Shown here piece by piece: positions 1 through 8,907 of a stretch of 64,000 nt of DNA. A program made the translations under genes and the position numbers. Each line of letters starts with the position of its first letter. Position 1 is the first letter of the stretch. Below the pieces are notes generated by a model. The model did no database searches. It was given only the letters and a program-made list of their open reading frames with translations, and was not told the origin of the DNA. Origin of the DNA: Atopobiaceae bacterium (lineage in GTDB: Bacteria; Actinomycetota; Coriobacteriia; Coriobacteriales; Atopobiaceae); the NCBI GenBank assembly GCA_902834555.1, contig CADFJN010000008.1, positions 61,138 to 125,137 of the forward strand, read 5' to 3'.

Positions 1-387
1 GAGACCTTTGGCTGCGGGCGCGCGGACGACGAGATGGCGCGCGAGACAATCCACACAACGTGGGAGAGCTGCCACAAGCTCATCGACCCACACACAGCCG
101 TGGCCAAGCACGTCATGGACGCGCTGCCCAAGGACGGCTCGGCGCGGGTGTGCCTCTCCACGGCAAGCCCTTACAAGTTCCCGGCAGACGTTCTGGGGGC
201 GCTGGGCATTGACGCCACGGGCATGAACGGCTTTGCGAGCATGGACTCGCTCGAGCACATAACCGGCACCACCGCGCCCGTGCAGCTCTCGAGCCTGCGC
301 GACGCCGAGAGCCTTCACGACGACGTGTGCGACCAAGACAAGATGGGCGCCTTTGTGGAGTCCGCGTGCGCAAGGATCTTCCTGTGA
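1..387 (+). CDS. thrC: Threonine synthase, C-terminal part (truncated by window edge)
   Basis: This is the last 128 codons of threonine synthase, the PLP enzyme that converts O-phosphohomoserine to threonine. The frame is open from base 1, so the start lies upstream of the window. The visible part resembles the C-terminal region of the bacterial enzyme (IHTTWESCHKLIDPHTAVA, then LSTASPYKFPADVL). The PLP lysine and most of the catalytic domain lie outside. The TGA stop overlaps the GTG start of thrB in a GTGA, which indicates translational coupling in a thrC-thrB operon. The downstream homoserine kinase makes the assignment firm. Confidence 0.88.
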   Translation, partial: ETFGCGRADDEMARETIHTTWESCHKLIDPHTAVAKHVMDALPKDGSARVCLSTASPYKFPADVLGALGIDATGMNGFASMDSLEHITGTTAPVQLSSLRDAESLHDDVCDQDKMGAFVESACARIFL

Positions 388-1298
388 GCGCGGCCGAGAA
401 GGGGCAAGCAGCCGTGACTGGTACCGTGCGTGTAAGCGTCCCCGCAACCTCTGCCAACTTGGGTGTGGGCTTTGACGTACTGGGGCTCGCGCTTGACCTT
501 GCCGCCGAGTTTTCCTTCGAACCCGCAGACTCCCTGAAGATCGACGGATGCGCACCCGAGCTTGCCGGCGAGGACAACCTGGTCTGGACCTCCTACCTCT
601 GCGGATGCAGGGAGTTTGACCTTGAGCCGCAGCCGCTCCACATCACGGAGTCCTGCACCATTCCCGCATCTGGCGGGCTTGGCTCCAGCTCCACATGCGT
701 GGTTGCGGGCATCGCGGCAGCCCAGGCGCTTGCGGGCCTGCCGCTCGACCGCGAGCGCACGCTTTCTCTCGCCACTGCCATCGAGGGCCACCCGGACAAC
801 GTTGCCCCTGCCGTGATGGGCGGTCTCGTGAGCTCCTACGTCGAGGGGCCAACGACAGTCACCACGCGCTGGGTTGTTGCCGACAACCTGCGCTTTGTCT
901 GCATGGCTCCCCCCTACCGCGTCCTCACGCGCGACGCGCGGCGCGCGCTGCCCGCGATGGTGCCAACGAGCACCGTCTCCTGGCAGGTGGGACGCTGCCT
1001 TGCCATGGTGAGCGCCCTGGCAAAGGGCGACGCCGACGCCATTCGCGCCTGCTGCCACGACCGAATCCACGAGCCTTACCGCGCGCCGCTCATCCCCGAC
1101 TATCAGATGCTCCACGACGTGGCGCACGAGAATGGCGCATGCACGTTCCTCATCTCGGGCTCAGGTGCCACGATGATGGCGATTGCCGACGGTGACGAGC
1201 GCGCCGCGAGCGTTGTCCGCGCCGTGAGCGAGGCAATGCCCGCACTGTGGGTTCGCACGCTACGCGCGAGCGAGCACGGCACAACGGTCCGCCAATGA
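384..1298 (+). CDS. thrB: Homoserine kinase
   Basis: A 304-residue GHMP-family kinase that phosphorylates homoserine to supply the substrate of ThrC. The N-terminus carries the family motif VPATSANLGVGFDVLG, and the GHMP ATP-binding loop follows as PASGGLGSSSTCV at about residue 95. Near the C-terminus is ISGSGATMMAI, the third GHMP motif. The length is typical. I chose GTG 384 because it overlaps the thrC stop and has AAGGA upstream. GTG 414, preceded by GAAGGGG, is a reasonable alternative. The TGA stop is the first three bases of a 29-bp palindromic repeat. Confidence 0.93.
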   Translation: MSAAEKGQAAVTGTVRVSVPATSANLGVGFDVLGLALDLAAEFSFEPADSLKIDGCAPELAGEDNLVWTSYLCGCREFDLEPQPLHITESCTIPASGGLGSSSTCVVAGIAAAQALAGLPLDRERTLSLATAIEGHPDNVAPAVMGGLVSSYVEGPTTVTTRWVVADNLRFVCMAPPYRVLTRDARRALPAMVPTSTVSWQVGRCLAMVSALAKGDADAIRACCHDRIHEPYRAPLIPDYQMLHDVAHENGACTFLISGSGATMMAIADGDERAASVVRAVSEAMPALWVRTLRASEHGTTVRQ

Positions 1299-1324
1299 GA
1301 CAAAGGGACAGTCCCTTTGTCTCA
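1296..1324. repeat. 29-bp palindromic repeat, copy 1
   Basis: Perfect inverted repeat with 14-bp arms TGAGACAAAGGGAC and GTCCCTTTGTCTCA around a single central A. It separates two convergent genes. Its first three bases are the thrB stop, and its last three, read in reverse, are the sensor-kinase stop. It would fold as a strong hairpin in either transcript, although no U-tract follows. Five more copies occur in the window. Confidence 0.95.
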
Positions 1325-2725
1325 CGGGAACGTCACTGTGATTTGGGTGCCCTTGCCGAGCTCGCTCTTGAGGTCGATTGTCGCGTCGTGGAAGGCCGCG
1401 GCGTGCTTCACGATTGCAAGCCCAAGGCCGGTGCCGCCCTTCTCGCGGCTACGTCCCTTGTCAACGCGATAAAAGCGCTCAAAGACCTTGGCCTGGTCCT
1501 CCTGAGGAATCCCGATGCCCGTGTCGCTCACGCGAACGCACGGCTTGCCGTCCTGCGGCAGCACCCACACAAAGACGCTGCCGCCGCGACGGTTGTACCT
1601 GATGGCGTTAGAGACAAGGTTGCCAATCAACTCGTCAAGCAGGCGTGCGTTGCCCTTAATGGTAGTGGACACGCCGTCCAGCTTGAGCTTCACGCCTGCG
1701 TCGCGGGCGCGCTGCTCGTAGCGCTGGCAGACATCGGAGGCAACGGAAAGCAGGTCGATGGGCTCGACGCTGCCAAAGAGCTGCCGGTCCTGAGTGCGCT
1801 CCGTCTCGTCGAGCTTTGAGAGCGTGAGAATGTCGCTTACCAAAGCCGAGAGACGCTGCGCGTCGTCGTAGATCCGGCTTGCAAAGTTGGGGATGTCCTC
1901 CGGGCGCACGATGCCATCGCGAATGAGCTCGGAGGCGCCGGAAATGGCGGCAATGGGCGTCTTGAGCTCGTGCGTGACGTTGGCGGTGAACTCGCGGCGC
2001 ATGTCGTCGGCGCTCTGAACCTGGTCCATACGCTCGACAAGGTCATGGTGCTGCTCGTTAAGGCGCGAGACCAAAGGCTCAAGCTCCACGTAGGGGGCCT
2101 TCGCGTTCTCTGCCTCGGGGTCAATCTCAAGAATGGGCTGCACCAGCCGGTTGGCAATGATGCGCGAGACAAACCACGCGACCACAACCAGGCATCCAAC
2201 GACGATGACCATGATGAACAGGTCCTGGCTCACGATGCGCCCGACGCTGCTCCTGTCAAGGCCCAGACGCAAGACATCGCCCGAGGGCAGGAGCCTTGCG
2301 TGATAGAGGCTCACGTACCCCAGCGTGTCAGAGTCGCGGTCAGACTCCCCTTCGCCACTCCGGAGGGCATCGGCTATCTCTGGGCGATCGGCGTGGTTCT
2401 CGAGCGTGGCGGCATCCACCCGGGAGTCATAGAGCACGGTGCCGTCGGGCGCTACCAGCGTCGCGCGCTCCTCGCCAAAGTCGATTGAGGAGAGAAGGGC
2501 AATCTCCTCCTTGGCGGTTCCCCCATCATCGATTGCCGTTGCAATGGTGTCGCACTCGCGCGCGAGCATCCCCTTGGCGTCGGCAAGGACGGACGACTGG
2601 TAAAACAACGAGAGCGCAAGGAGCAACACGACCGCCACAACCGAACACGAGACGGCAAACGACACAAAGACGCTCCTGCGAAGCGAATGGGTTCCGCTCA
2701 CGACTCCATTGGTTCCATCTGACAC
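1322..2725 (-). CDS. phoR: Phosphate-responsive sensor histidine kinase
   Basis: A 467-residue membrane histidine kinase. A transmembrane segment lies near residues 20-42, a periplasmic sensing region follows, and a second membrane span is near residue 170. The H-box is FTANVTHELKTPI, and the ATPase domain has ELIGNLVSNAIRYN (N box), VSDTGIGIP (G1) and GGTGLGLAIV (G2). It begins with GTG nine bases after the response-regulator gene and is last in the pst-pho operon, so it most likely senses phosphate through PstSCAB/PhoU, as PhoR does. The TGA stop is formed by the palindromic repeat. Confidence 0.88.
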   Translation of the reverse strand: MSDGTNGVVSGTHSLRRSVFVSFAVSCSVVAVVLLLALSLFYQSSVLADAKGMLARECDTIATAIDDGGTAKEEIALLSSIDFGEERATLVAPDGTVLYDSRVDAATLENHADRPEIADALRSGEGESDRDSDTLGYVSLYHARLLPSGDVLRLGLDRSSVGRIVSQDLFIMVIVVGCLVVVAWFVSRIIANRLVQPILEIDPEAENAKAPYVELEPLVSRLNEQHHDLVERMDQVQSADDMRREFTANVTHELKTPIAAISGASELIRDGIVRPEDIPNFASRIYDDAQRLSALVSDILTLSKLDETERTQDRQLFGSVEPIDLLSVASDVCQRYEQRARDAGVKLKLDGVSTTIKGNARLLDELIGNLVSNAIRYNRRGGSVFVWVLPQDGKPCVRVSDTGIGIPQEDQAKVFERFYRVDKGRSREKGGTGLGLAIVKHAAAFHDATIDLKSELGKGTQITVTFP

Positions 2726-2734
2726 CGGCCTCGC

Positions 2735-3445
2735 CTACCCGCGCATGCGGTAGCCAACGCCGCGTACGGTCTCGATGAGGTCCGAGGAATCCCCGAGCTT
2801 GGCGCGAATCTGCTGCACGTGCACGTCGACGGTGCGGGAGCCGCCGTCAAAGTCCCAGCCCCACACGCGCTGGAGCAGGGTCTCGCGCGAGAAGACCACG
2901 CCGGGACTCCTCATGAGGAACTCGAGAAGATCGAACTCGCGCATTGTGAGCGACAGGGGCTCGCCGTCGATGGTCGCCTCGCGGCGGTCTGGCCAGAGCG
3001 TGAGGTTCTCGACAGAGAGCGCCTTGCGCTCGAGCATGCTGTCAGACGAGCGGCCAGCGCGTCTGAGAAGGGCACGGGTGCGGCTTACCAGCTCCATCAT
3101 GCCAAAGGGCTTCGAGAGGTAGTCATCGGCACCCCCGTCGAGGGCGCGCACCTTGTCGAGCTCGGAGTCCTTCGCCGTGAGCATCATCACCGGCACGCGG
3201 GTGATGCCCGGCGTATGGCGAATGCGCGCCAGGATGTCCAGGCCGTCCGCATCGGGAAGCATGATGTCGAGAAGGACGGCGTCGGGCCTCCTCTCGGCGC
3301 ACAGACGCCTGAACTCGGAGTCATCGTCACACCCAACTGCATCGAGCCCCGCCTGGCGCAGCGCGTAGACCGTGAGCTCGCGAATGTTCTTGTCGTCCTC
3401 GACATAGTACACCACGCCCGAGACCGGTGCCGCCTTCTCTGGCAT
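2735..3445 (-). CDS. phoB: OmpR/PhoB-family response regulator
   Basis: A 236-residue two-domain regulator. The receiver begins VVYYVEDDKNIRELTV with the acidic pair. Its phosphoacceptor aspartate is in DAVLLDIMLPDADG, and the conserved lysine is in DDYLSKPFGMMEL. The C-terminal winged helix contains REFDLLEFLMRSPGVVFSRE and the DVHVQQIRAKL recognition region. It is followed nine bases later by its cognate kinase and preceded by phoU. Operon position identifies it as the PhoB/PhoP/RegX3-type phosphate regulator, and the repeats upstream of pstS are its likely target. Confidence 0.88.
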   Translation of the reverse strand: MPEKAAPVSGVVYYVEDDKNIRELTVYALRQAGLDAVGCDDDSEFRRLCAERRPDAVLLDIMLPDADGLDILARIRHTPGITRVPVMMLTAKDSELDKVRALDGGADDYLSKPFGMMELVSRTRALLRRAGRSSDSMLERKALSVENLTLWPDRREATIDGEPLSLTMREFDLLEFLMRSPGVVFSRETLLQRVWGWDFDGGSRTVDVHVQQIRAKLGDSSDLIETVRGVGYRMRG

Positions 3446-3487
3446 CGCCTAAACCCGTCCCTTCTCTTGCGTTGTCAAACAGAGAGT

Positions 3488-4177
3488 CTAGTCGTCGGTC
3501 GGGATGGGATCGACGCCCTTCTCAGTCACGTGCTCGCCCGTCACGCGGAAGATGGCCCAAGAGGCGATGCGCTTGGCAAGGTCGCCAATGCGCTCGAAGT
3601 ACTTGGCCACCATGAGGACCTCGGGGAGGTAGCGGGCAGAGGACTTGCCCTCGCGAATCTGGGCCACGAGCTTTTCCGTCACGTCCCCGTAGATGAGGTT
3701 GACGGCTGCGTCGTCCTGAATGACCTCCTGAGCCGCGGAAACGTCGGAGTTGCAGAAGGCGTCGATGGCCTTCTCAACCATCTTTGCCGTGGCATCGGCC
3801 ATCTGGGTGAACTCGCTGGTGAACTTGGACGTAGCCTTCTCGGGAACCTCTGACACCAGGAAGCTGGCGTCGCGCGTCATACCATCGATGTGCGAGAGGT
3901 CCGAGACAATCCTGAAGGAGCCGGTGACAAAGCGCATGTCATCGCCGATGAGCGGCTGCTGGAGGAGCAGCACGTCGAGGCAGGAGGACTCGATCGAGGA
4001 GCGCAGACGGTCCTCTGCCTTGCGCCCTCGGGCCAGGCCCTCCTGGGCGCCCTTGTCGCCGGTGGCGGCGAGGCCGGTGGCGCGGATGTCGGCCGCGCAC
4101 TTGTCCTTGAAGCGAACGAGCAGGTCCTCGATGTCCTTCAGCTGAGCGGTGAGCTTGGAGCGGGTCTGGATGGTCAT
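3488..4177 (-). CDS. phoU: Phosphate transport accessory protein PhoU
   Basis: A 229-residue all-helical PhoU protein with two repeats of the three-helix PhoU domain. Conserved segments include DLLVRFKDKCAADIRA near the start and RFVTGSFRIVSDLSHIDG and ERIGDLAKRIA later, the usual places for the metal-binding E/D-rich motifs. It is thought to mediate signalling between the Pst transporter and the kinase and to limit phosphate uptake. Its ATG overlaps the end of the adjacent pstB. The length matches the family. Confidence 0.9.
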   Translation of the reverse strand: MTIQTRSKLTAQLKDIEDLLVRFKDKCAADIRATGLAATGDKGAQEGLARGRKAEDRLRSSIESSCLDVLLLQQPLIGDDMRFVTGSFRIVSDLSHIDGMTRDASFLVSEVPEKATSKFTSEFTQMADATAKMVEKAIDAFCNSDVSAAQEVIQDDAAVNLIYGDVTEKLVAQIREGKSSARYLPEVLMVAKYFERIGDLAKRIASWAIFRVTGEHVTEKGVDPIPTDD

Positions 4178-4983
4178 TAGCTGAACCTCCCTGAGAGGTA
4201 TTCTTGCGTACGGGTCTCGCGCGGGTTGGAGAAGAGCTCTGCCGTGGGGGCCTCCTCGATGAGCTGGCCCAGGTAGAAGAAGGCGGTCTTGTCCGCCACG
4301 CGCGTTGCCTGCTGCATATTATGCGTCACGACAACCACGGTGTGGTCACGGGAGAGCTCCACCATGAGCTCCTCCACCATCGAAGTTGAGATGGGGTCGA
4401 GGGCGCTTGTGGGCTCGTCCATGAGCAGGACGTCCGGGCTTGTCGCCAGGGCGCGCGCGATGCAAAGGCGCTGCTGCTGGCCACCGGAAAGGCCAAGGCC
4501 GCTCTGGTTGAGCTTGTCCTTGACCTCGTCCCAGAGCGCCGCCCTGGTGAGGCAGCGCTCCACGATCTGGTCACCCTCGTCGCGGGAGAGGCGCTTCATG
4601 CGCGCCGGACCGTAGAGGATGTTCTCGCGAATGCTCATGGGGAACGGGTTGGGGTGCTGGAACACCATGCCAACGTGCACGCGAAGGGCGTTGGCGTCGG
4701 TCTTGAAGATGTCCTGGCCCTTGAACTCCACAACCCCCTCGGTGCGCACGCCCTCGACAAAGTCGCACATGCGGTTGAAGGTGCGCAGAAGGGTCGACTT
4801 GCCACAGCCCGAGGGGCCAATGAAGGCCGTGGCACGGTGCTCGGGGATGTCCAACGAGATGTCCTTGAGCGCCTGGAAGTCCGTGTACCAGAGGTTGAAG
4901 TGCTTCACGGAGATGACGGGGGACACGTCCGCCACGCTCCTGTGCTGCGTTTGCGTGAACTCTTTCTCCATCATCAGCTCCAT
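4177..4983 (-). CDS. pstB: Phosphate ABC transporter ATP-binding protein (second copy)
   Basis: A 268-residue ABC ATPase. Walker A is GPSGCGKSTLLR, the signature is LSGGQQQRL, Walker B is VLLMDEPTSALD and the switch histidine is in VVVVTHNMQQA. The ATG overlaps the TAA of the first pstB as TAATG, and ATGs four and five codons downstream follow a closer GGAG. It is a paralogue of the gene directly upstream. Both motif sets look intact, so both could be active, with either one powering PstCA. It precedes phoU. Confidence 0.9.
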   Translation of the reverse strand: MELMMEKEFTQTQHRSVADVSPVISVKHFNLWYTDFQALKDISLDIPEHRATAFIGPSGCGKSTLLRTFNRMCDFVEGVRTEGVVEFKGQDIFKTDANALRVHVGMVFQHPNPFPMSIRENILYGPARMKRLSRDEGDQIVERCLTRAALWDEVKDKLNQSGLGLSGGQQQRLCIARALATSPDVLLMDEPTSALDPISTSMVEELMVELSRDHTVVVVTHNMQQATRVADKTAFFYLGQLIEEAPTAELFSNPRETRTQEYLSGRFS

Positions 4984-5768
4984 TAACCAAAGCGTCCGGA
5001 CAGGTAGTCGGCAAGCCGCTGGTCATTGGGCGCCGAGAAGATCTGCTTGGTCGTCCCCGTCTCGACCATGTTGCCCACGTAGAAGAAGGCGGTTCGGTCG
5101 GAGACGCGCGTGGCCTGCTCCATGTTGTGCGTCACGATGATGCAGCAGATGCCCGTCGAGGCAATGGACCTGATGGTCTCCTCGATGGAGTAGGTGGAGA
5201 TGGGGTCAAGCGCCGAGCAGGGCTCGTCGAAGAGGACGACGTCGGGCTTCATGGCAAGCGTGCGCGCAATGCACAGGCGCTGCTGCTGGCCACCGGAGAG
5301 GCCAAAGCCGCTCTGGTTGAGCTTGTCCTTGACCTCATCCCAGAGGGCTGCCTGGCGCAGCGACGTCTCCACGAGCTCATCCGCCTCCGCACGGTTCTTG
5401 ATGCGGCCGTGGCGCTTAGGCGCAAAGAGGATGTTCTCGCGGATGGACTTCCTGAACGGCGTGGGCTGCTGGAACACCATGCCGATGGACTTGCGCAGCT
5501 CAAAGAGGTTCTCGTCGGGCGTGTTCACGTCGTGGTCGTGGTAGTGAATCTCGCCCTCGACCACGCAGCGGGGAATCTCTCGGTTCATGAGGTTCAGGCA
5601 GCGCAGGTACGTGGACTTGCCGCAGCCCGAGGGCCCAATGAGCGCCGTGACCGTGCCAGCGTCGAAGGAGAGCGACGTTGGGTGCAGGGCCTCATGCGTG
5701 TAGTCGTACTTGACCGTAACGTCTTTGGTGTAGAGGAGGGCGCTACCCTCGCCCGAAGTGGGTGTCAT
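4983..5768 (-). CDS. pstB: Phosphate ABC transporter ATP-binding protein (first copy)
   Basis: A 261-residue ABC ATPase with Walker A GPSGCGKSTYLR, signature LSGGQQQRL, Walker B VVLFDEPCSALD and VTHNMEQATRVSD. I placed the start at ATG 5768 because GGAGGA stands seven bases upstream. An ATG at 5786 overlapping the pstA stop is the alternative. It differs from the second pstB in the region before Walker B (CSALD against TSALD) and in its N-terminal leader, so the pair is an established duplication rather than an assembly artefact. Confidence 0.88.
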   Translation of the reverse strand: MTPTSGEGSALLYTKDVTVKYDYTHEALHPTSLSFDAGTVTALIGPSGCGKSTYLRCLNLMNREIPRCVVEGEIHYHDHDVNTPDENLFELRKSIGMVFQQPTPFRKSIRENILFAPKRHGRIKNRAEADELVETSLRQAALWDEVKDKLNQSGFGLSGGQQQRLCIARTLAMKPDVVLFDEPCSALDPISTYSIEETIRSIASTGICCIIVTHNMEQATRVSDRTAFFYVGNMVETGTTKQIFSAPNDQRLADYLSGRFG

Positions 5769-5782
5769 TGTCTCGTCCTCCA

Positions 5783-6730
5783 TCATTCGCTCGTCATCTT
5801 CTTGGCAAGCGCCTTGCCCAGGACGCGCGCAAGGATGTTGAAGAGCAGCACGCAGATGATAAGGACGGCTGCGGTACCCCACACGATCTCGTCGTTGCCA
5901 GGGGTAGGCTCCATCTTGAGCTTCCAGATGTGGACGGCCAGGGTCTCGGCAGGCCTGAAGATGTTCCAGGGGTTACGCGGGCTCGAGAGGTTCGCGCTTG
6001 CGAAATTGATGTTCACAGCGGCGGAGCCGGAGGTGAAGATTAGGGCAGCCGCCTCGCCAAACACGCGGCCGGCGGAAATCACGATGCCCGTGACGATGGC
6101 AGGCATGGCCGCCGGGAGCAGCACGTGGCGCGTGGTCTCCCAGCGGGTGAGGCCCATGGCGAGCGCAGCGTCGCGCTGCGAGCGCGGGACGTCCTGCAGT
6201 GCCTGCTGGATCACGCGGACGAGGATGGGAATGTTGAACATGGTGAGGGCCATGGCGCCCGCGATGATCGAGATGCCCCAGCCGAGCGTGACCACGAAGA
6301 AGAGCGAGCCGAACATGCCCACGACAATGGAGGGAAGGCTCGAGAGGGTCTCGATGGCCGTGCTCGCAGCCTTGGTCGCCCAGTTGTCAGGTGCGTACTC
6401 CACGAGGAAGATGGCCGCGCCGAGCGAGATGGGCACGCTGATGAGCAGCGTGATGAAGAGCATGTAGAACGAGTCGAAAATCTCCGATGAGATGCCCGGG
6501 TTCTCGTCTGCCAAGGGCGAAGTGGTGAGGAAGCCCGGCGTCAGCGCCTTGCCCAGGCCCTTGACGAGGATGAATGCCACGATCGAGGCAAGGAGGAGAA
6601 GGACGAAGGCAACGATAACGGTAAGGATGCCCGTTGCCACGCGGTCCTGCCTACCAATCCTCTTGACGTGATCGTCAAGGTCGACGCCAAGATCGTTGCC
6701 GACCTGCTTTGCGGTAGTCTCGCTAGTCAC
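5783..6730 (-). CDS. pstA: Phosphate ABC transporter permease PstA
   Basis: A 315-residue inner-membrane permease with about six hydrophobic helices. The first is ILTVIVAFVLLLLASIVAFI near residue 40. The cytoplasmic coupling loop with the binding-protein-dependent permease signature is around DAALAMGLTRWETTRHVLLP. I chose GTG 6730, which overlaps the end of pstC by eight bases and follows GGGGCGAAGAA. The reverse-strand order pstC-pstA-pstB is canonical. A charged N-terminal extension of about 35 residues precedes the first helix. Confidence 0.9.
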   Translation of the reverse strand: MTSETTAKQVGNDLGVDLDDHVKRIGRQDRVATGILTVIVAFVLLLLASIVAFILVKGLGKALTPGFLTTSPLADENPGISSEIFDSFYMLFITLLISVPISLGAAIFLVEYAPDNWATKAASTAIETLSSLPSIVVGMFGSLFFVVTLGWGISIIAGAMALTMFNIPILVRVIQQALQDVPRSQRDAALAMGLTRWETTRHVLLPAAMPAIVTGIVISAGRVFGEAAALIFTSGSAAVNINFASANLSSPRNPWNIFRPAETLAVHIWKLKMEPTPGNDEIVWGTAAVLIICVLLFNILARVLGKALAKKMTSE

Positions 6731-7625
6731 GGTTCTTCGCCCCCTTTGCGCCAATGACGTGGATGATCAGGATAAAGACGAGAGACATTGCCATCAGCAA
6801 GAGGCCCAGCGCCCAGAGGGCGTGGTACTGGATGGAGCCCGTGGTTGCGTTCGAGAAGCCCGAGGTGAGAGCCGTGGTGAGCGTTGCCGCAGGAGAAAGG
6901 AGACCGGCGGGCATGACCTTCTCGACGCCGCCGATGACCATCTGGACGGCAAGCGCCTCGCCAAACGCACGCGTCATGCCGAGGATGACGGCAGTCATGA
7001 GGGAGGGCATGGCGCTCCTGAGCACCACGTGCCAGACCGTCTGCCAACGGGTGCATCCAAGGGCGTAGGAGCCCTCGCGGTACTCGTTGGGGACGGCGGC
7101 AAGGCCATCGATGGAGAGCGTGGTAACCGTGGGGAGAATCATCACGGCAAGCACAATGCCGCCGGAGAGGATGCCCGCGCCGGTTCCCGCCGCATCGCCA
7201 AAGATTGCACGCATCGCCGCGTTGACCACCGTAAGGCCGATGAGGCCGTAGACAACCGAGGGGATGCCCATCAGGAGCTCGACCAGCGGCTGGAAGACGC
7301 GGCGGCCAAACCCGGGCTGGACCTCGACGACAAAGATGGCACTACCGAGTGCGATGGGCAGCGTAAAGAGCGTTGCCAGGAGCATGACGCCAAAGGAAGT
7401 CACGATCAGCGGGAGCGCTCCATAGACGCCATCGGAGGGGACCCAGCTGGTGCCCGAGATGAACGAGAAGAAGTTGATGCCGTCCACAAAGAAGGCGGAT
7501 AGGCCCTGCTGGGCGACCATGAAGATAAGCGTGATAACGACGAGAGCGACAAGGAGCACGCACGCGCCGGTGAGGGTGAGTCCCACCCCCTCGAGCTGCT
7601 TCTTCGGCATGAGGCGTTTAGCCAT
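6723..7625 (-). CDS. pstC: Phosphate ABC transporter permease PstC
   Basis: A 300-residue permease partner of PstA. The first membrane helix is GACVLLVALVVITLIFMVA near residue 17, and the permease signature surrounds GSYALGCTRWQTVWHVVL. The chosen ATG at 7625 has GAAAGG six bases upstream, and upstream in-frame codons lack a ribosome site. It lies 75 bases downstream of pstS, within the same reverse-strand operon. Length and topology match PstC. Confidence 0.9.
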   Translation of the reverse strand: MAKRLMPKKQLEGVGLTLTGACVLLVALVVITLIFMVAQQGLSAFFVDGINFFSFISGTSWVPSDGVYGALPLIVTSFGVMLLATLFTLPIALGSAIFVVEVQPGFGRRVFQPLVELLMGIPSVVYGLIGLTVVNAAMRAIFGDAAGTGAGILSGGIVLAVMILPTVTTLSIDGLAAVPNEYREGSYALGCTRWQTVWHVVLRSAMPSLMTAVILGMTRAFGEALAVQMVIGGVEKVMPAGLLSPAATLTTALTSGFSNATTGSIQYHALWALGLLLMAMSLVFILIIHVIGAKGAKNRD

Positions 7626-7700
7626 GAGTAGCCTTTCTACCTGTACAGACAAGGGGCATCCGCACCCAAGCACGGACGCCCCCACGGTTTTGCTCGGAAG

Positions 7701-8633
7701 TTACGCGTTGGTGATGGTGCCCGACGCGTCCTTCTTGACCTTCATGTCGTTGGCGGGGATGAAGCCCTGCTCCTCGACCATGCTGCCCTGGACCTCGTCG
7801 GACATCATGTAGTCGATGAAGGCCTGGGTGACCTCGTCGGCGTCCTTGGTGTACATGTGCTCGTACGCCCAGATCTTGAAGGAGCCGTTGCAGACGTTCT
7901 CTGCCTTGGCATCGACGCCGTCGACCTTCAGGGCCTTGAACTTGGTGTCGTCGAAGTAGGAGAAGGCCAGGTAGGAGATGGCACCCTCGGTCTGCTGGAT
8001 CTTCTCGACAACGGTGCCCGAGGAGTCCTCCTCGGCAACGGGGGCAAAGTCGGCGGGAGCGGACTCGCCACCGAGGACGGCGGCCTCGAAGGTGGCACGG
8101 GTGCCGGAGCCAGCCTTGCGCTCGATGACCTGAATCTTGCCAGCGGTGCCGCCGACCTCGGACCAGTCGGTGATCTTGCCGGTGAAGATGCCCTTGAGCT
8201 GGTCGGTGGTGAGGTCGTCAACGTCGACGTTGGAGTTCACGATGGGGCCCATGCCAACCACGCACACGGTGTTGTCGGTAAGAGCCTTGGCGTCGGAGGC
8301 ATCGAGCTTCTCCTCGGCAAAGACGTCGGAGCGGCCGATCTGCGCCTTGCCGTCGCGGACGTCGGAGAGGCCCTGGCCAGAGCCGCCACCGGTGATGGCG
8401 ATGGTCACGTCGGGGTTCTCGTCCTCGAACTTCTTGGCGGCAGCCTCGACCAGCGGCTGGAACGAGGTGGCGCCGGAGCAGTTCACGGTGCCGGAGAGGG
8501 ACTTGGCGCTGGAGTCAGAGCTCGTGTCGGAGCTGCTGGACCCGCCGCAGCCAACGAGGCCCAGGCCGGCGAGGGCAACCGCAGTGCCGCCTGCAAGCGA
8601 GAGGAAAGAACGGCGAGAGAGACTATCGGACAT
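7701..8633 (-). CDS. pstS: Phosphate-binding lipoprotein PstS
   Basis: A 310-residue extracellular phosphate-binding protein. The N-terminus has a twin-arginine-like motif (SLSRRSFLSLAGG), a hydrophobic stretch and a lipobox ending LVGC, which suggests Tat export followed by lipid anchoring. A serine-rich linker follows. Binding-loop segments include CSGATSFQPLVEAAAKKF, TGGGSGQGLSDV and RKAGSGTRATFE, all typical of PstS. It is the first gene of the phosphate operon. GGAG lies close upstream of the ATG (AGAAAC spacer). Expression is probably induced by phosphate starvation. Confidence 0.92.
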   Translation of the reverse strand: MSDSLSRRSFLSLAGGTAVALAGLGLVGCGGSSSSDTSSDSSAKSLSGTVNCSGATSFQPLVEAAAKKFEDENPDVTIAITGGGSGQGLSDVRDGKAQIGRSDVFAEEKLDASDAKALTDNTVCVVGMGPIVNSNVDVDDLTTDQLKGIFTGKITDWSEVGGTAGKIQVIERKAGSGTRATFEAAVLGGESAPADFAPVAEEDSSGTVVEKIQQTEGAISYLAFSYFDDTKFKALKVDGVDAKAENVCNGSFKIWAYEHMYTKDADEVTQAFIDYMMSDEVQGSMVEEQGFIPANDMKVKKDASGTITNA

Positions 8634-8738
8634 GTTTCTCCTTCCAGAGTGTGTGACCGCGCCGTCCCATTCCCCCGGCGGGCCTTGACAACTTGCATGC
8701 TATGGGTTGGTCTGGCTCTCCCCTGCCTCGTTGGCAAT

Positions 8739-8782
8739 GCATTACGACACCCTGACCGCACATTACATTTGCCTTACATTTG
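8739..8782 (-). promoter_or_regulatory. Candidate pstS promoter with tandem Pho-box-like repeats
   Basis: TTACATTTG occurs twice exactly 11 bp apart (8763-8771 and 8774-8782). On the pstS strand this reads CAAATGTAA twice, and a TAATGC -10 candidate (8739-8744) follows 18 bp later, so the pair occupies the -35 region as PhoB/PhoP-type activators do. A related GCATTTG follows at 8789-8795. That the regulator binds here is inferred from spacing and the gene controlled. Confidence 0.55.
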
Positions 8783-8907
8783 GTGTGAGCATTTGTAATG
8801 CCACAGTATCGCTGCAGGTAGACGGTACTGCATTTGTGTAAGGGCACCTTGGTTGGCACCGGTTCGGAGCGATTGTGTCTACCAGATATGGTAATTTGCT
8901 AAGTACC

